From DATAEU01 sp046735355 (lineage in GTDB: Bacteria; Actinomycetota; UBA4738; HRBIN12), in contig JBKPTC010000066.1 in assembly GCA_046735355.1 (NCBI GenBank), positions 1 through 7,627 on the forward strand: a stretch of DNA of 7,627 nucleotides, written 5' to 3'. A model generated the notes under the pieces. That model ran no database searches, was not told the DNA's origin, and saw only the letters and a list, made by a program, of their open reading frames with translations. The position numbers and the translations under genes were made by a program. Below, piece by piece: positions 1-6,353 of this stretch; the first letter of the stretch is position 1; every line of letters starts with the position of its first letter.

Positions 1-22
1 GTCAGATGTGTATAAGAGACAG
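1..22 (+). other. Nextera Read 1 adapter remnant (non-biological)
   Basis: Bases 4-22 read AGATGTGTATAAGAGACAG, the 19 bp Tn5 mosaic end used in Illumina Nextera tagmentation. The three bases before it, GTC, match the Read 1 oligo; the Read 2 oligo has CGG there. All 22 bases therefore match the 3' end of the Read 1 adapter exactly. Genomic sequence should begin at position 23. Reading this stretch on the minus strand gives the tell-tale translated tail LSLIHI, which turns up as an artefact in predicted proteins. It is AT-richer than everything after it. It should be trimmed before any annotation and is not evidence of a transposon in the organism. Confidence 0.98.
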
Positions 23-40
23 GCCGCGGCGCGCTGCGGC

Positions 41-74
41 GGCGCGACGCCTGATGGCGCCCCGCGCGCGCGGG
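41..74 (-). terminator. GC-rich palindromic tail after gabT, possible terminator
   Basis: Right after the gabT stop codon, bases 61-74 form a perfect 14 nt palindrome, CCCGCGCGCGCGGG. Beyond it, arms 46-51 and 56-61 can form a 6 bp stem (one G-U pair) around the tetraloop ATCA in the gabT transcript. There is no run of U after either structure, so this is not a classical intrinsic terminator, though U-poor hairpin terminators are plausible in high-GC bacteria. The stretch is only about 50 bases long before the adapter and contains no gene. Confidence 0.35.
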
Positions 75-75
75 C

Positions 76-1422
76 CTAGCCCGCCGCGGTCGCGAGCGCG
101 TCGTCGAGCACGTCCAGCCCCTCGTCGAGCAGCCCGTCCTCGATCGTGATCGGCGGCAGCAGGCGCACGACGTTGCCGTACGTCCCGGCGGTCAGAACGA
201 TGACGCCGTTCTCGAGACAGACCCGCCCGATCGCGGCCATCGTCTCGGCGCTCGCCGGCTGTCTGGTCGAGCGGTCGGTGACGAGCTCGATCGCGGTCAT
301 CATCCCGCGCCCGCGCACGTCGCCGATCCCGTCGTGCCGGTCCTGCATCCGGCGCAGCCGCTCGAGGATCCACGCGCCGGTCGCACGCGACCGCGTGAGC
401 AGGTCGTCGCGCTCGATCTGATCGAGGACCGCGAGCGCGGCGGCCGCGGCCACGGGATTTCCGCCGTACGTGCCGCCGAGCCCGCCCGAGTGGACGGCGT
501 CCATGATGTCGGCCCGCCCCGTGATCGCCGAGATCGGGAGCCCGCCGCCGAGCGACTTGGCCGACGTCACGACGTCCGGGACGACGTCCTCGTCCTCGAT
601 CGCGAACCACCGACCGGCACGGCCCATGCCGCTCTGGATCTCGTCGGCGATGAACACAACGCCGTTCTCGGCGCAGAAGTCTGCGATGCCTTTCACGAAG
701 CCCGGGGCCGGAACGATGAACCCGCCCTCGCCCTGGATCGGCTCGACGATCACGGCCGCGACGTTCTCCTCCCCGATGTGCTTGTGCATCTCGTCCAGCG
801 CGTACGCGAGACACGCCTGTGCGCATTCGTCGGCCGGCGCGCCCATCGGACAGCGGTACGGATACGCGAACGGCAGGCGGTACACCTCCGGCGCGAACGG
901 GCCGAAGCCCTGCTTGTACGGCATGACCTTCGCCGTGAGCGACATCCCGAGCAGCGTCCTCCCGTGGAACGCGTGATCGAACACGACGACCGCCTGCCGC
1001 TTCGTGTGGTACCGCGCGATCTTGATCGCGTTCTCGACCGCCTCGGCGCCCGAGTTCGCGAACATCGTCTTCTTCTGATGCGTTCCGGGCGCGAGCGCGT
1101 TGAGCCGCTCGGCGAGCTCGATGTACGGCTCGTTCGCCGTGACGTGGAAGCACGTGTGCGTCTCGAGCTCGAGCTGCCGCTGCGCCGCGCGGACGACCTC
1201 GGGCGAGGTGTGGCCGACGTTGAGCACCGCGATCCCCGTCGCGAGATCGATGAAGCGGTTGCCGTCCACGTCCTCGACGATCGCGCCCGAGGCCCGAGCC
1301 GTGACGATCGGATGGATGTTCGCCACGCCGTTGGGAACTGCGCGCCCTCGGCGCTCGAACCATTCGCGTGACCGCGGGCCGGGGATCTCGGTGACGACCT
1401 TGCGCTCCTGCGGGATGTCCAC
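76..1422 (-). CDS. gabT: 4-aminobutyrate aminotransferase (GABA transaminase)
   Basis: A complete 448 aa class III, fold-type I, PLP-dependent aminotransferase, within the usual 420-450 aa for the family. It is expected to be cytosolic and to transfer the amino group of GABA to 2-oxoglutarate, giving succinate semialdehyde and glutamate. Visible signatures are the N-terminal PQERKVVTEIPGPRS typical of actinobacterial GabT, NSGAEAVENAIK (123-134) for cofactor phosphate binding, HAFHGRT (150-156), VEPIQGEGG (226-234), the IADEIQSGMGR segment (258-268) with cofactor-binding Asp260, and SAKSLGGG with Schiff-base Lys289. The GTG start at 1422-1420 was chosen because GGAGG (1432-1428) lies 5 nt upstream and family homology begins there; the frame stays open further upstream by chance. 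It is divergent from the pucR-type gene and separated by 180 bp. A related omega-aminotransferase acting on 5-aminovalerate is the main alternative. Confidence 0.93.
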   Translation of the reverse strand: MDIPQERKVVTEIPGPRSREWFERRGRAVPNGVANIHPIVTARASGAIVEDVDGNRFIDLATGIAVLNVGHTSPEVVRAAQRQLELETHTCFHVTANEPYIELAERLNALAPGTHQKKTMFANSGAEAVENAIKIARYHTKRQAVVVFDHAFHGRTLLGMSLTAKVMPYKQGFGPFAPEVYRLPFAYPYRCPMGAPADECAQACLAYALDEMHKHIGEENVAAVIVEPIQGEGGFIVPAPGFVKGIADFCAENGVVFIADEIQSGMGRAGRWFAIEDEDVVPDVVTSAKSLGGGLPISAITGRADIMDAVHSGGLGGTYGGNPVAAAAALAVLDQIERDDLLTRSRATGAWILERLRRMQDRHDGIGDVRGRGMMTAIELVTDRSTRQPASAETMAAIGRVCLENGVIVLTAGTYGNVVRLLPPITIEDGLLDEGLDVLDDALATAAG

Positions 1423-1427
1423 GCCTG

Positions 1428-1432
1428 CCTCC
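1428..1432 (-). promoter_or_regulatory. Ribosome binding site of gabT
   Basis: The minus strand reads GGAGG here, followed by five bases and then the GTG at 1422-1420. The spacing is ideal and decides the start against other in-frame codons, such as the GTG four codons upstream, which itself overlaps this site, and a distant ATG at about 1541. Confidence 0.75.
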
Positions 1433-1524
1433 ACTCGCTCGCTCGCGCCGCGTCTGCTCGCCGAAGAGGTTCGCGCGCCGCGTCGCCGATGTCCACGCGG
1501 GCGTCGCCAACCCGGGCACCGGCG

Positions 1525-1530
1525 TTTGTA
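1525..1530 (-). promoter_or_regulatory. Candidate -10 element of gabT
   Basis: The minus strand reads TACAAA, four of six matches to TATAAT, in the context CGTACAAA. Transcription would begin near 1518 and give a leader of roughly 95 nt before the gabT GTG. I see no good -35 hexamer 16-18 bp upstream, so the site could depend on an activator. Its core CGTACAA is the exact mirror of the plus-strand -10 context at 1589-1595, which is the main reason for calling it. Confidence 0.4.
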
Positions 1531-1595
1531 CGACCCGTCCATCTCGAGGCTCCGTACCGCCCCGACGTCCGGCTCGATTGCGCCGACCCGTACAA
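1526..1595. promoter_or_regulatory. Candidate operator region between gabT and the PucR gene
   Basis: Two kinds of repeat overlap in this 70 bp. An inverted pair, TTGTACG (1526-1532) and CGTACAA (1589-1595), contains the two candidate -10 cores facing outward. A direct pair, CGACCCGT (1531-1538 and 1584-1591), starts 53 bp apart, close to five helical turns. A third GTAC lies at 1554-1557. Each octamer touches or overlaps one candidate -10 element, so a bound protein could influence both promoters at once. PucR-type regulators often act on adjacent divergent promoters, so the neighbouring regulator is the natural candidate ligand. The repeats are seen in the sequence; the binding is inferred. 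Confidence 0.4.
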
Positions 1596-1596
1596 T
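1591..1596 (+). promoter_or_regulatory. -10 element TACAAT of a probable leaderless promoter
   Basis: TACAAT matches five of six bases of TATAAT and fits the TANNNT pattern. The next six bases are CCGGCG, and the seventh is the first base of the GTG start of the PucR-type gene at 1603. This is the spacing at which a transcript would begin on the start codon itself. No Shine-Dalgarno sequence is present before that GTG, which agrees with leaderless translation, a common mode in actinobacteria. No clear -35 hexamer is visible. Confidence 0.55.
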
Positions 1597-1602
1597 CCGG
1601 CG

Positions 1603-3183
1603 GTGGCACTCACCGTGCGCGACATCCTGGCCGTTCCCGGGTTCGCCCTGCGGCTGGTGGCTGGGGAGGCCGACGCGTCCCGGCCCGTTCGATGGGTCCA
1701 CGCGAGCGAGCTCGAGGACCCGACGCCGTGGCTGAAGGGGGGCGAGCTTCTGCTCACGACCGGCGCCGCCGTCGGGGCGACGCCCGCCCGCCAGCGCGCG
1801 TACGTCAGGCGCCTGTCCGAGGCGGGACTCGCCGGGCTCGGGTTCGGGCTCGGGTTCGGTCACGACCGCGTCCCGCGGGCCGTCGTCACCACCGCCGAAC
1901 AGCTCGGCTTTCCGGTGTTCGAGGTGCCGTATCCGGTTCCGTTCATCGCGATCACCGAGGCGGTGTTCACGCGTCTCGTGGCCGAGCAGTACGACGTGTT
2001 GCAGCGGGCGGTCGACGCCGAGCAGACGCTGACGCGCTCGGCGATGGACGGAGAGGGACTCGAGGGCGTCGCGAACGCGCTCGCACGCGCGACGGGCGGG
2101 TGGGCGCTGCTGCTCGATCTGCACGGCATCCCGCTCGCCGCGACCTCTCCCGCGGCACGGCAGCGTGCGCACCGGATCTGGGAGGAGCTTCGTGCCTCGC
2201 GCCCGGAGGGGACGGGGTTCAGCCTGACGATCCTGGATCGCGGCCACCACGTGGCGGTCCAGCCGATCGGCGCGCAGGGCCGCGTCGAGGCGTTCCTCGC
2301 CGTCGGCAAGCCGGAGGCGCCGACGCAGTTCGACCGCATCGTCGCCGCGCACGCGCTGTCGTTGTTCGCGATCGAACTCGCGAAGTCGCGGGCGGTCGCC
2401 GAGGCGGAACGACGGCTTCAGGGCGACTTCTTCGACGGCCTGGCCGCGGGGGCGACGGCCGCGCCCGAGGTGGCGCGCGGACTCGCGCGGTTCGGATTCG
2501 GACGCGACGCGCTCGTCGTCGTGCTGGCATTCGAGGGCGACGCCGAGGCCGAGGCCGGGGCCGGTGCGGAGGCCGCGGGCGCCGACCAGGCCGACCTGGC
2601 GTACGCGTGCGAGGACGAGCTGTCGCGCGCGGGATCGCCGTACCTCATCTCGCGGCACGACGCCGGCGTCCACGTGCTGGTGCTCGAAGACCGATCGCGG
2701 GATATCGACGACCTTCGCAAGCGGGTCGAGGAACGGCTCGGCTCCGGGGTTCGCATTGGCGCCGGCGCCGCGGTCGAGCCGACCGAGACCGGGCGCAGCC
2801 TCCGCGAGGCGCGCTACGCGCTGCAGGTGTGCCGGCTGGAGGGGTGGGGGGCGGCCGGGTTCGAGGACCTCGGAACGTACCGACTCCTGCTGTCGATGGC
2901 CGAGCCCGACGCGCTCCGCGCGTTCGCCGACGCGATGCTCGCCCCGCTCGATGCCTACGATCGGGAGCACGGCGGGGAATTGCAGGCGTCCCTGCGGGCG
3001 TTCCTGCAACACAACGCGCGATGGGAGACGGCGGCGGCGGACCTGTTCGTGCACCGGCACACGCTCCGGTACCGCATGCGCAAGGTGGAGGAGCTGACGG
3101 GGCGGGACCTGTCGTCGAGCTTCGACCGGATGGAGTTCTGGCTGGCGCTCCGAGCGCGCGAGCTGCTCGAGGCCCAGGGGTGA
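1603..3183 (+). CDS. PucR-family transcriptional regulator, probable regulator of the GABA genes
   Basis: A 526 aa cytosolic DNA-binding regulator of the PucR/CdaR group. The N-terminal PucR domain spans about residues 3-125 (MALTVRDILAVPGF, then GGELLLTTG at 47-55 and GFPVFEVPYPVPFIAIT at 102-118). A central GGDEF-like/CdaR region runs from about 270 to 410 (FFDGLAAG, LREARYALQVCR). The C-terminal PucR helix-turn-helix lies near 463-518, with LFVHRHTLRYRMRKVEELTG at 481-500. An alanine/glutamate-rich low-complexity stretch at 312-331 looks like a linker. The GTG at 1603 was chosen because PucR homology begins exactly there and a TACAAT box lies 7 nt upstream; an ATG at 1489 would add 38 residues that look like intergenic sequence. 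It lies between divergent gabT and two ALDH genes on its own strand. In Corynebacterium glutamicum a PucR-type GabR activates gabTDP, so a GABA-responsive role is likely but inferred. Confidence 0.9.
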   Translation: MALTVRDILAVPGFALRLVAGEADASRPVRWVHASELEDPTPWLKGGELLLTTGAAVGATPARQRAYVRRLSEAGLAGLGFGLGFGHDRVPRAVVTTAEQLGFPVFEVPYPVPFIAITEAVFTRLVAEQYDVLQRAVDAEQTLTRSAMDGEGLEGVANALARATGGWALLLDLHGIPLAATSPAARQRAHRIWEELRASRPEGTGFSLTILDRGHHVAVQPIGAQGRVEAFLAVGKPEAPTQFDRIVAAHALSLFAIELAKSRAVAEAERRLQGDFFDGLAAGATAAPEVARGLARFGFGRDALVVVLAFEGDAEAEAGAGAEAAGADQADLAYACEDELSRAGSPYLISRHDAGVHVLVLEDRSRDIDDLRKRVEERLGSGVRIGAGAAVEPTETGRSLREARYALQVCRLEGWGAAGFEDLGTYRLLLSMAEPDALRAFADAMLAPLDAYDREHGGELQASLRAFLQHNARWETAAADLFVHRHTLRYRMRKVEELTGRDLSSSFDRMEFWLALRARELLEAQG

Positions 3184-3233
3184 CCGACTCCGGTCTTGGC
3201 CGGCCGGTACATCTCGGCATCCGCGACCGGCCG
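3182..3233 (+). terminator. Two hairpins after the PucR gene, possible weak terminator or attenuator
   Basis: A small hairpin, GACCG-ACTC-CGGTC (3182-3195), overlaps the TGA stop codon. A second has 8 bp arms, CGGCCGGT (3201-3208) and ACCGGCCG (3226-3233), with a 17 nt loop. Neither is followed by a U run. They could end or reduce transcription from the regulator into the ALDH genes, or simply reflect high GC. Confidence 0.3.
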
Positions 3234-3264
3234 AAGCGGCGTGTAGCGGGGGTGGAAACGGTGT

Positions 3265-3273
3265 TGGCATACT
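3265..3273 (+). promoter_or_regulatory. Candidate extended -10 promoter for the ALDH pair
   Basis: TGGCATACT resembles an extended -10 (TGn followed by CATACT, four of six matches). It sits about 50 bp before the first ALDH start in the 139 bp gap after the regulator gene. There is no convincing -35 hexamer. An ECF-sigma-like reading (GGAAAC at 3254-3259 and CGTC at 3278-3281) is also possible but has an 18 bp spacer. A separate promoter here would let the enzymes be expressed independently of their regulator. Confidence 0.3.
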
Positions 3274-3311
3274 GGGCCGTCGGGTCCGAACGGGCTTCGT
3301 CCGTCGTGTTC

Positions 3312-3318
3312 GAGGAGG
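3312..3318 (+). promoter_or_regulatory. Ribosome binding site of the first ALDH
   Basis: GAGGAGG lies four bases before the ATG at 3323. It is the strongest Shine-Dalgarno match on the plus strand of the window and fixes the start of the first aldehyde dehydrogenase against the later in-frame ATG at about 3350. Confidence 0.75.
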
Positions 3319-3322
3319 TCGC

Positions 3323-4780
3323 ATGGCCACCGCGGTGAAGACACACAAGATGTTCATCAACGGCACATGGGTCGAGTCGACGGGAGGCGAGACGCGCGAG
3401 ATCCGCAGTCCGGCGACCGGCGAGCTCATGGGTGTCGTGCAGGAGGGCAACGCGGAGGACGTCGACCGCGCCGTCGACGCGGCCGCCAAGGCGTTCGACG
3501 AGGTTTGGTTCGACAGCACGCCGAAGGACCGGCAGTACGCGCTGCTCAAGATGGCGGACCTCGTCGAGGAGCACGCCGACGAGTTCACCCGGCTCGAGGC
3601 GGAGAACGTCGGCAAGCCCATCGCGGTGACGGCATCCGAGGAGACCCCGGTCATCGCCGACCAGTTCCGGTTCTTCGCCGGCGGCGCACGGTTCCTGGAA
3701 GGCCGTGCCGCGGGGGAGTACATGGCCGGCTTCACCAGCATGATCCGGCGCGAGCCGATCGGCGTCGCCGGCCTGATCGCGCCGTGGAACTACCCGCTGT
3801 ACATGGCGGCCTGGAAGCTCGGTCCCGCGATCGCGGCGGGAAACACCATCGTGATCAAGCCGGCGGAGAACACGCCGCTCACGCTGCTCCGGTTCGCCGA
3901 GCTCATCGCCGAGGCCGAGGTCTTTCCGCCCGGCGTGTTCAACGTGGTGACCGGTGACGGCGTTCCGGTCGGCGAGCGCATCGTCGCCAACCCGAAGGTC
4001 GGGATCGTCTCGCTCACCGGCGAGAGCAGCACCGGCAAGCTCATCGCCAAGAACGCGGCCGACACGCTGAAGCGCGTGCATCTGGAGCTCGGCGGCAAGG
4101 CACCGGTCATCGTCTTCGACGACGCGGACATCGCGACGGCCGCCGAGTGGATCAAGATCGCGGGCTTCTTCAACTCCGGTCAGGACTGCACCGCGGCGAC
4201 GCGGATCCTCGCGGGCGGTGCGGTGTACGACAACCTGCTCGGCGAGCTGGTCCCGGCCGTCGAGTCGCTGCAGGTGGGCGACATCTTCGACGAGGGCACC
4301 GAGATGGGCTCCGTCGTGTCGAAGGATCAGTTCGAGCGCGTCAAGGGCTTCGTCGAACGCGCCGCCAACTCCGGCGCCAAGGTCCTCACGGGCGGCGAGC
4401 CTCTCGAGATGGGCGAGAACCGCTACTTCTACAAGCCGACCGTCGTCGCCGACGTCGGCCAGGACGCCGAGATCGTGCAGAAGGAGGTCTTCGGGCCGGT
4501 CGTCACGGTGCAGCGGTTCGACGACGAGGCGACCGCGCTGTCGTGGGCGAACGGCGTCGACTACGGCCTCGCGTCCTCGGTGTGGACGCGCGACGTCGGC
4601 CGCGCGCTGCGGATGGCGCGGCGGCTGCAGTTCGGAACGGTGTGGGTGAACACGCACATCCCGCTCACGCCCGAGATGCCGCACGGCGGCTACAAGCAGA
4701 GCGGGTATGGCAAGGACATGTCGATCTACTCGATCGAGGAGTACACCAACATCAAGCACGTCATGGCGTCGCTCGACTAG
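3323..4780 (+). CDS. patD: Gamma-aminobutyraldehyde dehydrogenase-like ALDH (PatD/YdcW type)
   Basis: A complete 485 aa NAD(P)-dependent aldehyde dehydrogenase of normal length, presumably a soluble cytosolic oligomer. It would oxidise 4-aminobutanal, the deaminated form of putrescine, to GABA. Active-site features are all present: APWNYP with Asn156, Lys179 in VIKPAEN for cofactor binding, Glu255 in ELGGKAP as general base, Cys289 in FFNSGQDCTAA as nucleophile, and Glu388 in KEVFGPV. The subfamily call rests on stretches recalled from Escherichia coli YdcW/PatD: RFFAGGARFLEGRAAGEY, TSMIRREPIGV, GQDCTAATRI, LASSVWTRDVGRA, EMPHGGYKQSGYGKDMS and the C-terminal YTNIKHVM. The ATG has a strong ribosome binding site. 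It follows the PucR gene by 139 bp and precedes the second ALDH by 61 bp. The product GABA is the substrate of the divergent gabT. Betaine aldehyde or another aminoaldehyde is a possible alternative substrate. Confidence 0.85.
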   Translation: MATAVKTHKMFINGTWVESTGGETREIRSPATGELMGVVQEGNAEDVDRAVDAAAKAFDEVWFDSTPKDRQYALLKMADLVEEHADEFTRLEAENVGKPIAVTASEETPVIADQFRFFAGGARFLEGRAAGEYMAGFTSMIRREPIGVAGLIAPWNYPLYMAAWKLGPAIAAGNTIVIKPAENTPLTLLRFAELIAEAEVFPPGVFNVVTGDGVPVGERIVANPKVGIVSLTGESSTGKLIAKNAADTLKRVHLELGGKAPVIVFDDADIATAAEWIKIAGFFNSGQDCTAATRILAGGAVYDNLLGELVPAVESLQVGDIFDEGTEMGSVVSKDQFERVKGFVERAANSGAKVLTGGEPLEMGENRYFYKPTVVADVGQDAEIVQKEVFGPVVTVQRFDDEATALSWANGVDYGLASSVWTRDVGRALRMARRLQFGTVWVNTHIPLTPEMPHGGYKQSGYGKDMSIYSIEEYTNIKHVMASLD

Positions 4781-4841
4781 TCCGCGCGGGACTCGTTGCG
4801 GCCCCGGTGCTTCGACCACCAGAACGGAGCGTGAGCTAGGT

Positions 4842-6269
4842 ATGACGACTCGGCCCTATCTCGTAGCCGGGGAGTGGCGGACGGGCGACGGCACGTTCGA
4901 GGTCAAGAGCCCGTTCGACGACACGGTCGTCGCGGAGATCGGCGTGCCGACGGCCGATGACGTCGAGCAGGCGGCCGCCGAGGCGACGACGACGTTCGCG
5001 GAGTCCAAACGCCTTCCGGTGCACGCGCGGTCCGAGGCGCTCGACCATATCTCCAAGCGCCTGTCCGAGACGATCCCGGAGAACGCCGAGCTGATCGCGC
5101 GCGAGGGAGGCAAGCCGGTCAAGTGGGCGACCGTCGAGGCCACGCGCGCGGTGTCGACGTTCCGCTGGGCCTCCGAGGTCCTGCGGCACGGCGAGGACGA
5201 GCTGATGCGTCTCGACACGGAGGCGTCGCTCGGGTCACGGGTCGGGATCCTCCGGCGGTTCCCGTTCGGGCCGGTGCTCGGGATCACCCCGTTCAACTTC
5301 CCGCTCAACCTCGTCGCCCACAAGGTCGCGCCGGCGCTCGCGGTCGGCGCGCCGATCGTCGTCAAGCCTGCACACGTGACGCCGGTCGGGGCGCTCCGTC
5401 TCGCCGAGTTCTTCGCCGAGACGGACCTGCCGAAGTCGATGTACCAGGTGCTGCCCGTCTCCTCGAAGGTGGCCGACGGCATGGCCCGGGACGAGCGGTA
5501 CCGGAAGATCTCGTTCACCGGGTCGTCGGAGATCGGGTGGTACCTCAAGGGCCTGGACCCGAAGAAGCGCGTGACGCTCGAGCTCGGCGGCAACGCCGGC
5601 GTGATCGTGCACTCCGACGCCGACCTCGACCTCGCGGCGCAGAGGATCGCGATCGGCGGCTACTACCAGGCGGGGCAGAGCTGCATCAGCGTCCAGCGAG
5701 TGTTCGTCGCCTCCGAGGTGTACGAGGACTTCGGCAACCGCCTGGCCAAGCAGGTCGAGTCGCTGAAGTATGGCGACCCGATGGATCCTTCGGTCGACGT
5801 CGGACCCGTCATCGACCGCGACAACGTCTCGCGGATCGACGAGTGGGTCCAGGAGGCGGTCTCACAGGGCGCCGAGGTGCTCGCCGGCGGCAAGGCCGAC
5901 GGTCCGTTCTTCCAGCCGACCCTGCTGTCGCACGTGAAGCCCGAGATGCGGGTGTGCCGCGAGGAGATCGTCGGGCCCGTCGTCACGATGTCGCCGTACC
6001 AGACGTTCGACGAGGCGCTCGCGATGGTGAACGACTCGCGGTTCGGGCTGCAGGCGGGCGTGTTCACCAACGACATCAACCGGGCGTTCGAGGCGCACCG
6101 CACCCTCGAGGTCGGCGGCCTCATCGTCAACGACATGTCGGCGTTCCGCGCCGATCAGATGCCGTACGGCGGCGCGAAGGAGTCGGGGTTCGGACGCGAG
6201 GGGCTCCGGTTCGCGATGGAGGAGATGACCGAACCCCGCATCATGGTCCTGTCGCACGTGCCGCTGTAG
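4842..6269 (+). CDS. Aldehyde dehydrogenase, candidate succinate semialdehyde dehydrogenase by context
   Basis: A complete 475 aa NAD(P)-dependent aldehyde dehydrogenase. Catalytic residues are intact: Asn152 in TPFNFPLN, Lys175 in VVKPAHVTP, Glu247 in ELGGN, Cys281 in QAGQSCISVQRVFV and Glu375 in REEIVGPVV. The PFNFPLNLVAHKVAPALA segment and the SGFGREGLRFAMEEMTE tail place it near the lactaldehyde, phosphonoacetaldehyde and y4uC/RNP123-like ALDHs rather than classical GabD, which has GQTC around the cysteine. The context, following an aminobutyraldehyde dehydrogenase and opposite gabT, makes succinate semialdehyde the expected substrate, yielding succinate for the TCA cycle; this is inference. 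The ATG at 4842 was chosen over an upstream in-frame ATG because homology begins at MTTRPYLVAGEW. Its ribosome binding site is weak (GGAG 12 nt upstream), consistent with operon expression behind the first ALDH. Confidence 0.85.
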   Translation: MTTRPYLVAGEWRTGDGTFEVKSPFDDTVVAEIGVPTADDVEQAAAEATTTFAESKRLPVHARSEALDHISKRLSETIPENAELIAREGGKPVKWATVEATRAVSTFRWASEVLRHGEDELMRLDTEASLGSRVGILRRFPFGPVLGITPFNFPLNLVAHKVAPALAVGAPIVVKPAHVTPVGALRLAEFFAETDLPKSMYQVLPVSSKVADGMARDERYRKISFTGSSEIGWYLKGLDPKKRVTLELGGNAGVIVHSDADLDLAAQRIAIGGYYQAGQSCISVQRVFVASEVYEDFGNRLAKQVESLKYGDPMDPSVDVGPVIDRDNVSRIDEWVQEAVSQGAEVLAGGKADGPFFQPTLLSHVKPEMRVCREEIVGPVVTMSPYQTFDEALAMVNDSRFGLQAGVFTNDINRAFEAHRTLEVGGLIVNDMSAFRADQMPYGGAKESGFGREGLRFAMEEMTEPRIMVLSHVPL

Positions 6270-6353
6270 CGCGGGACGACACGCTCCACCGCGGGAGGAA
6301 CGTTCACGAGCGGCTCGTTGACCGGCGACATCGGGCGCGGTATCCCTGCCGGG
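6270..6353. other. Gap between the second ALDH and the STAS gene
   Basis: An 84 bp spacer with no gene. It holds weak 5 bp arms CGCGG (6270-6274) and CCGCG (6289-6293) right after the ALDH stop, a GGAGG (6294-6298) that has no start codon at normal distance in the STAS frame, and a short palindrome CGAGCGGCTCG (6308-6318). I see no convincing promoter. Confidence 0.3.

Noticed and set aside
1..22. A Tn5-like mosaic end as a sign of a natural transposon.
   Set aside because: The sequence matches the engineered Nextera Read 1 oligo including its GTC, lies exactly at the contig edge, and no transposase or second end is present.
2..1609. A 535-codon minus-strand frame overlapping gabT and running into the left edge.
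   Set aside because: It is an out-of-frame shadow of gabT, very arginine-rich, and its last residues LSLIHI come from the sequencing adapter.
1834..1859. A 12 bp tandem repeat (GGGCTCGGGTTC twice) inside the PucR gene.
   Set aside because: It encodes GLGFGLGFG, at the place where PucR domains normally have a glycine-rich GFGTGLG-type stretch before the HDxVP segment, so it is ordinary coding sequence.
3254..3281. A possible ECF-sigma promoter (GGAAAC ... CGTC) before the first ALDH.
   Set aside because: The 18 bp spacer is longer than usual and both motifs are short and frequent in GC-rich DNA; kept only as a remark under the extended -10 candidate.
1578..3338. A 586-codon plus-strand frame overlapping the PucR gene.
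   Set aside because: It is an arginine/glycine-rich shadow frame; the frame at 1603-3183 carries the PucR domain and helix-turn-helix.
76..3741. A minus-strand frame open for more than 3.6 kb, running from inside the first ALDH through the whole PucR gene and in frame into gabT.
   Set aside because: Only the 76-1422 part has family motifs. The rest is arginine-, proline- and alanine-rich antisense of real genes, expected where third positions are almost always G or C and stop codons are rare.
2645..4819. A 724-codon minus-strand open frame antisense to the PucR gene and first ALDH.
   Set aside because: Composition is Arg/Asp/Leu/Val-rich low complexity with no recognisable domain, and the opposite strand carries clearly conserved proteins.
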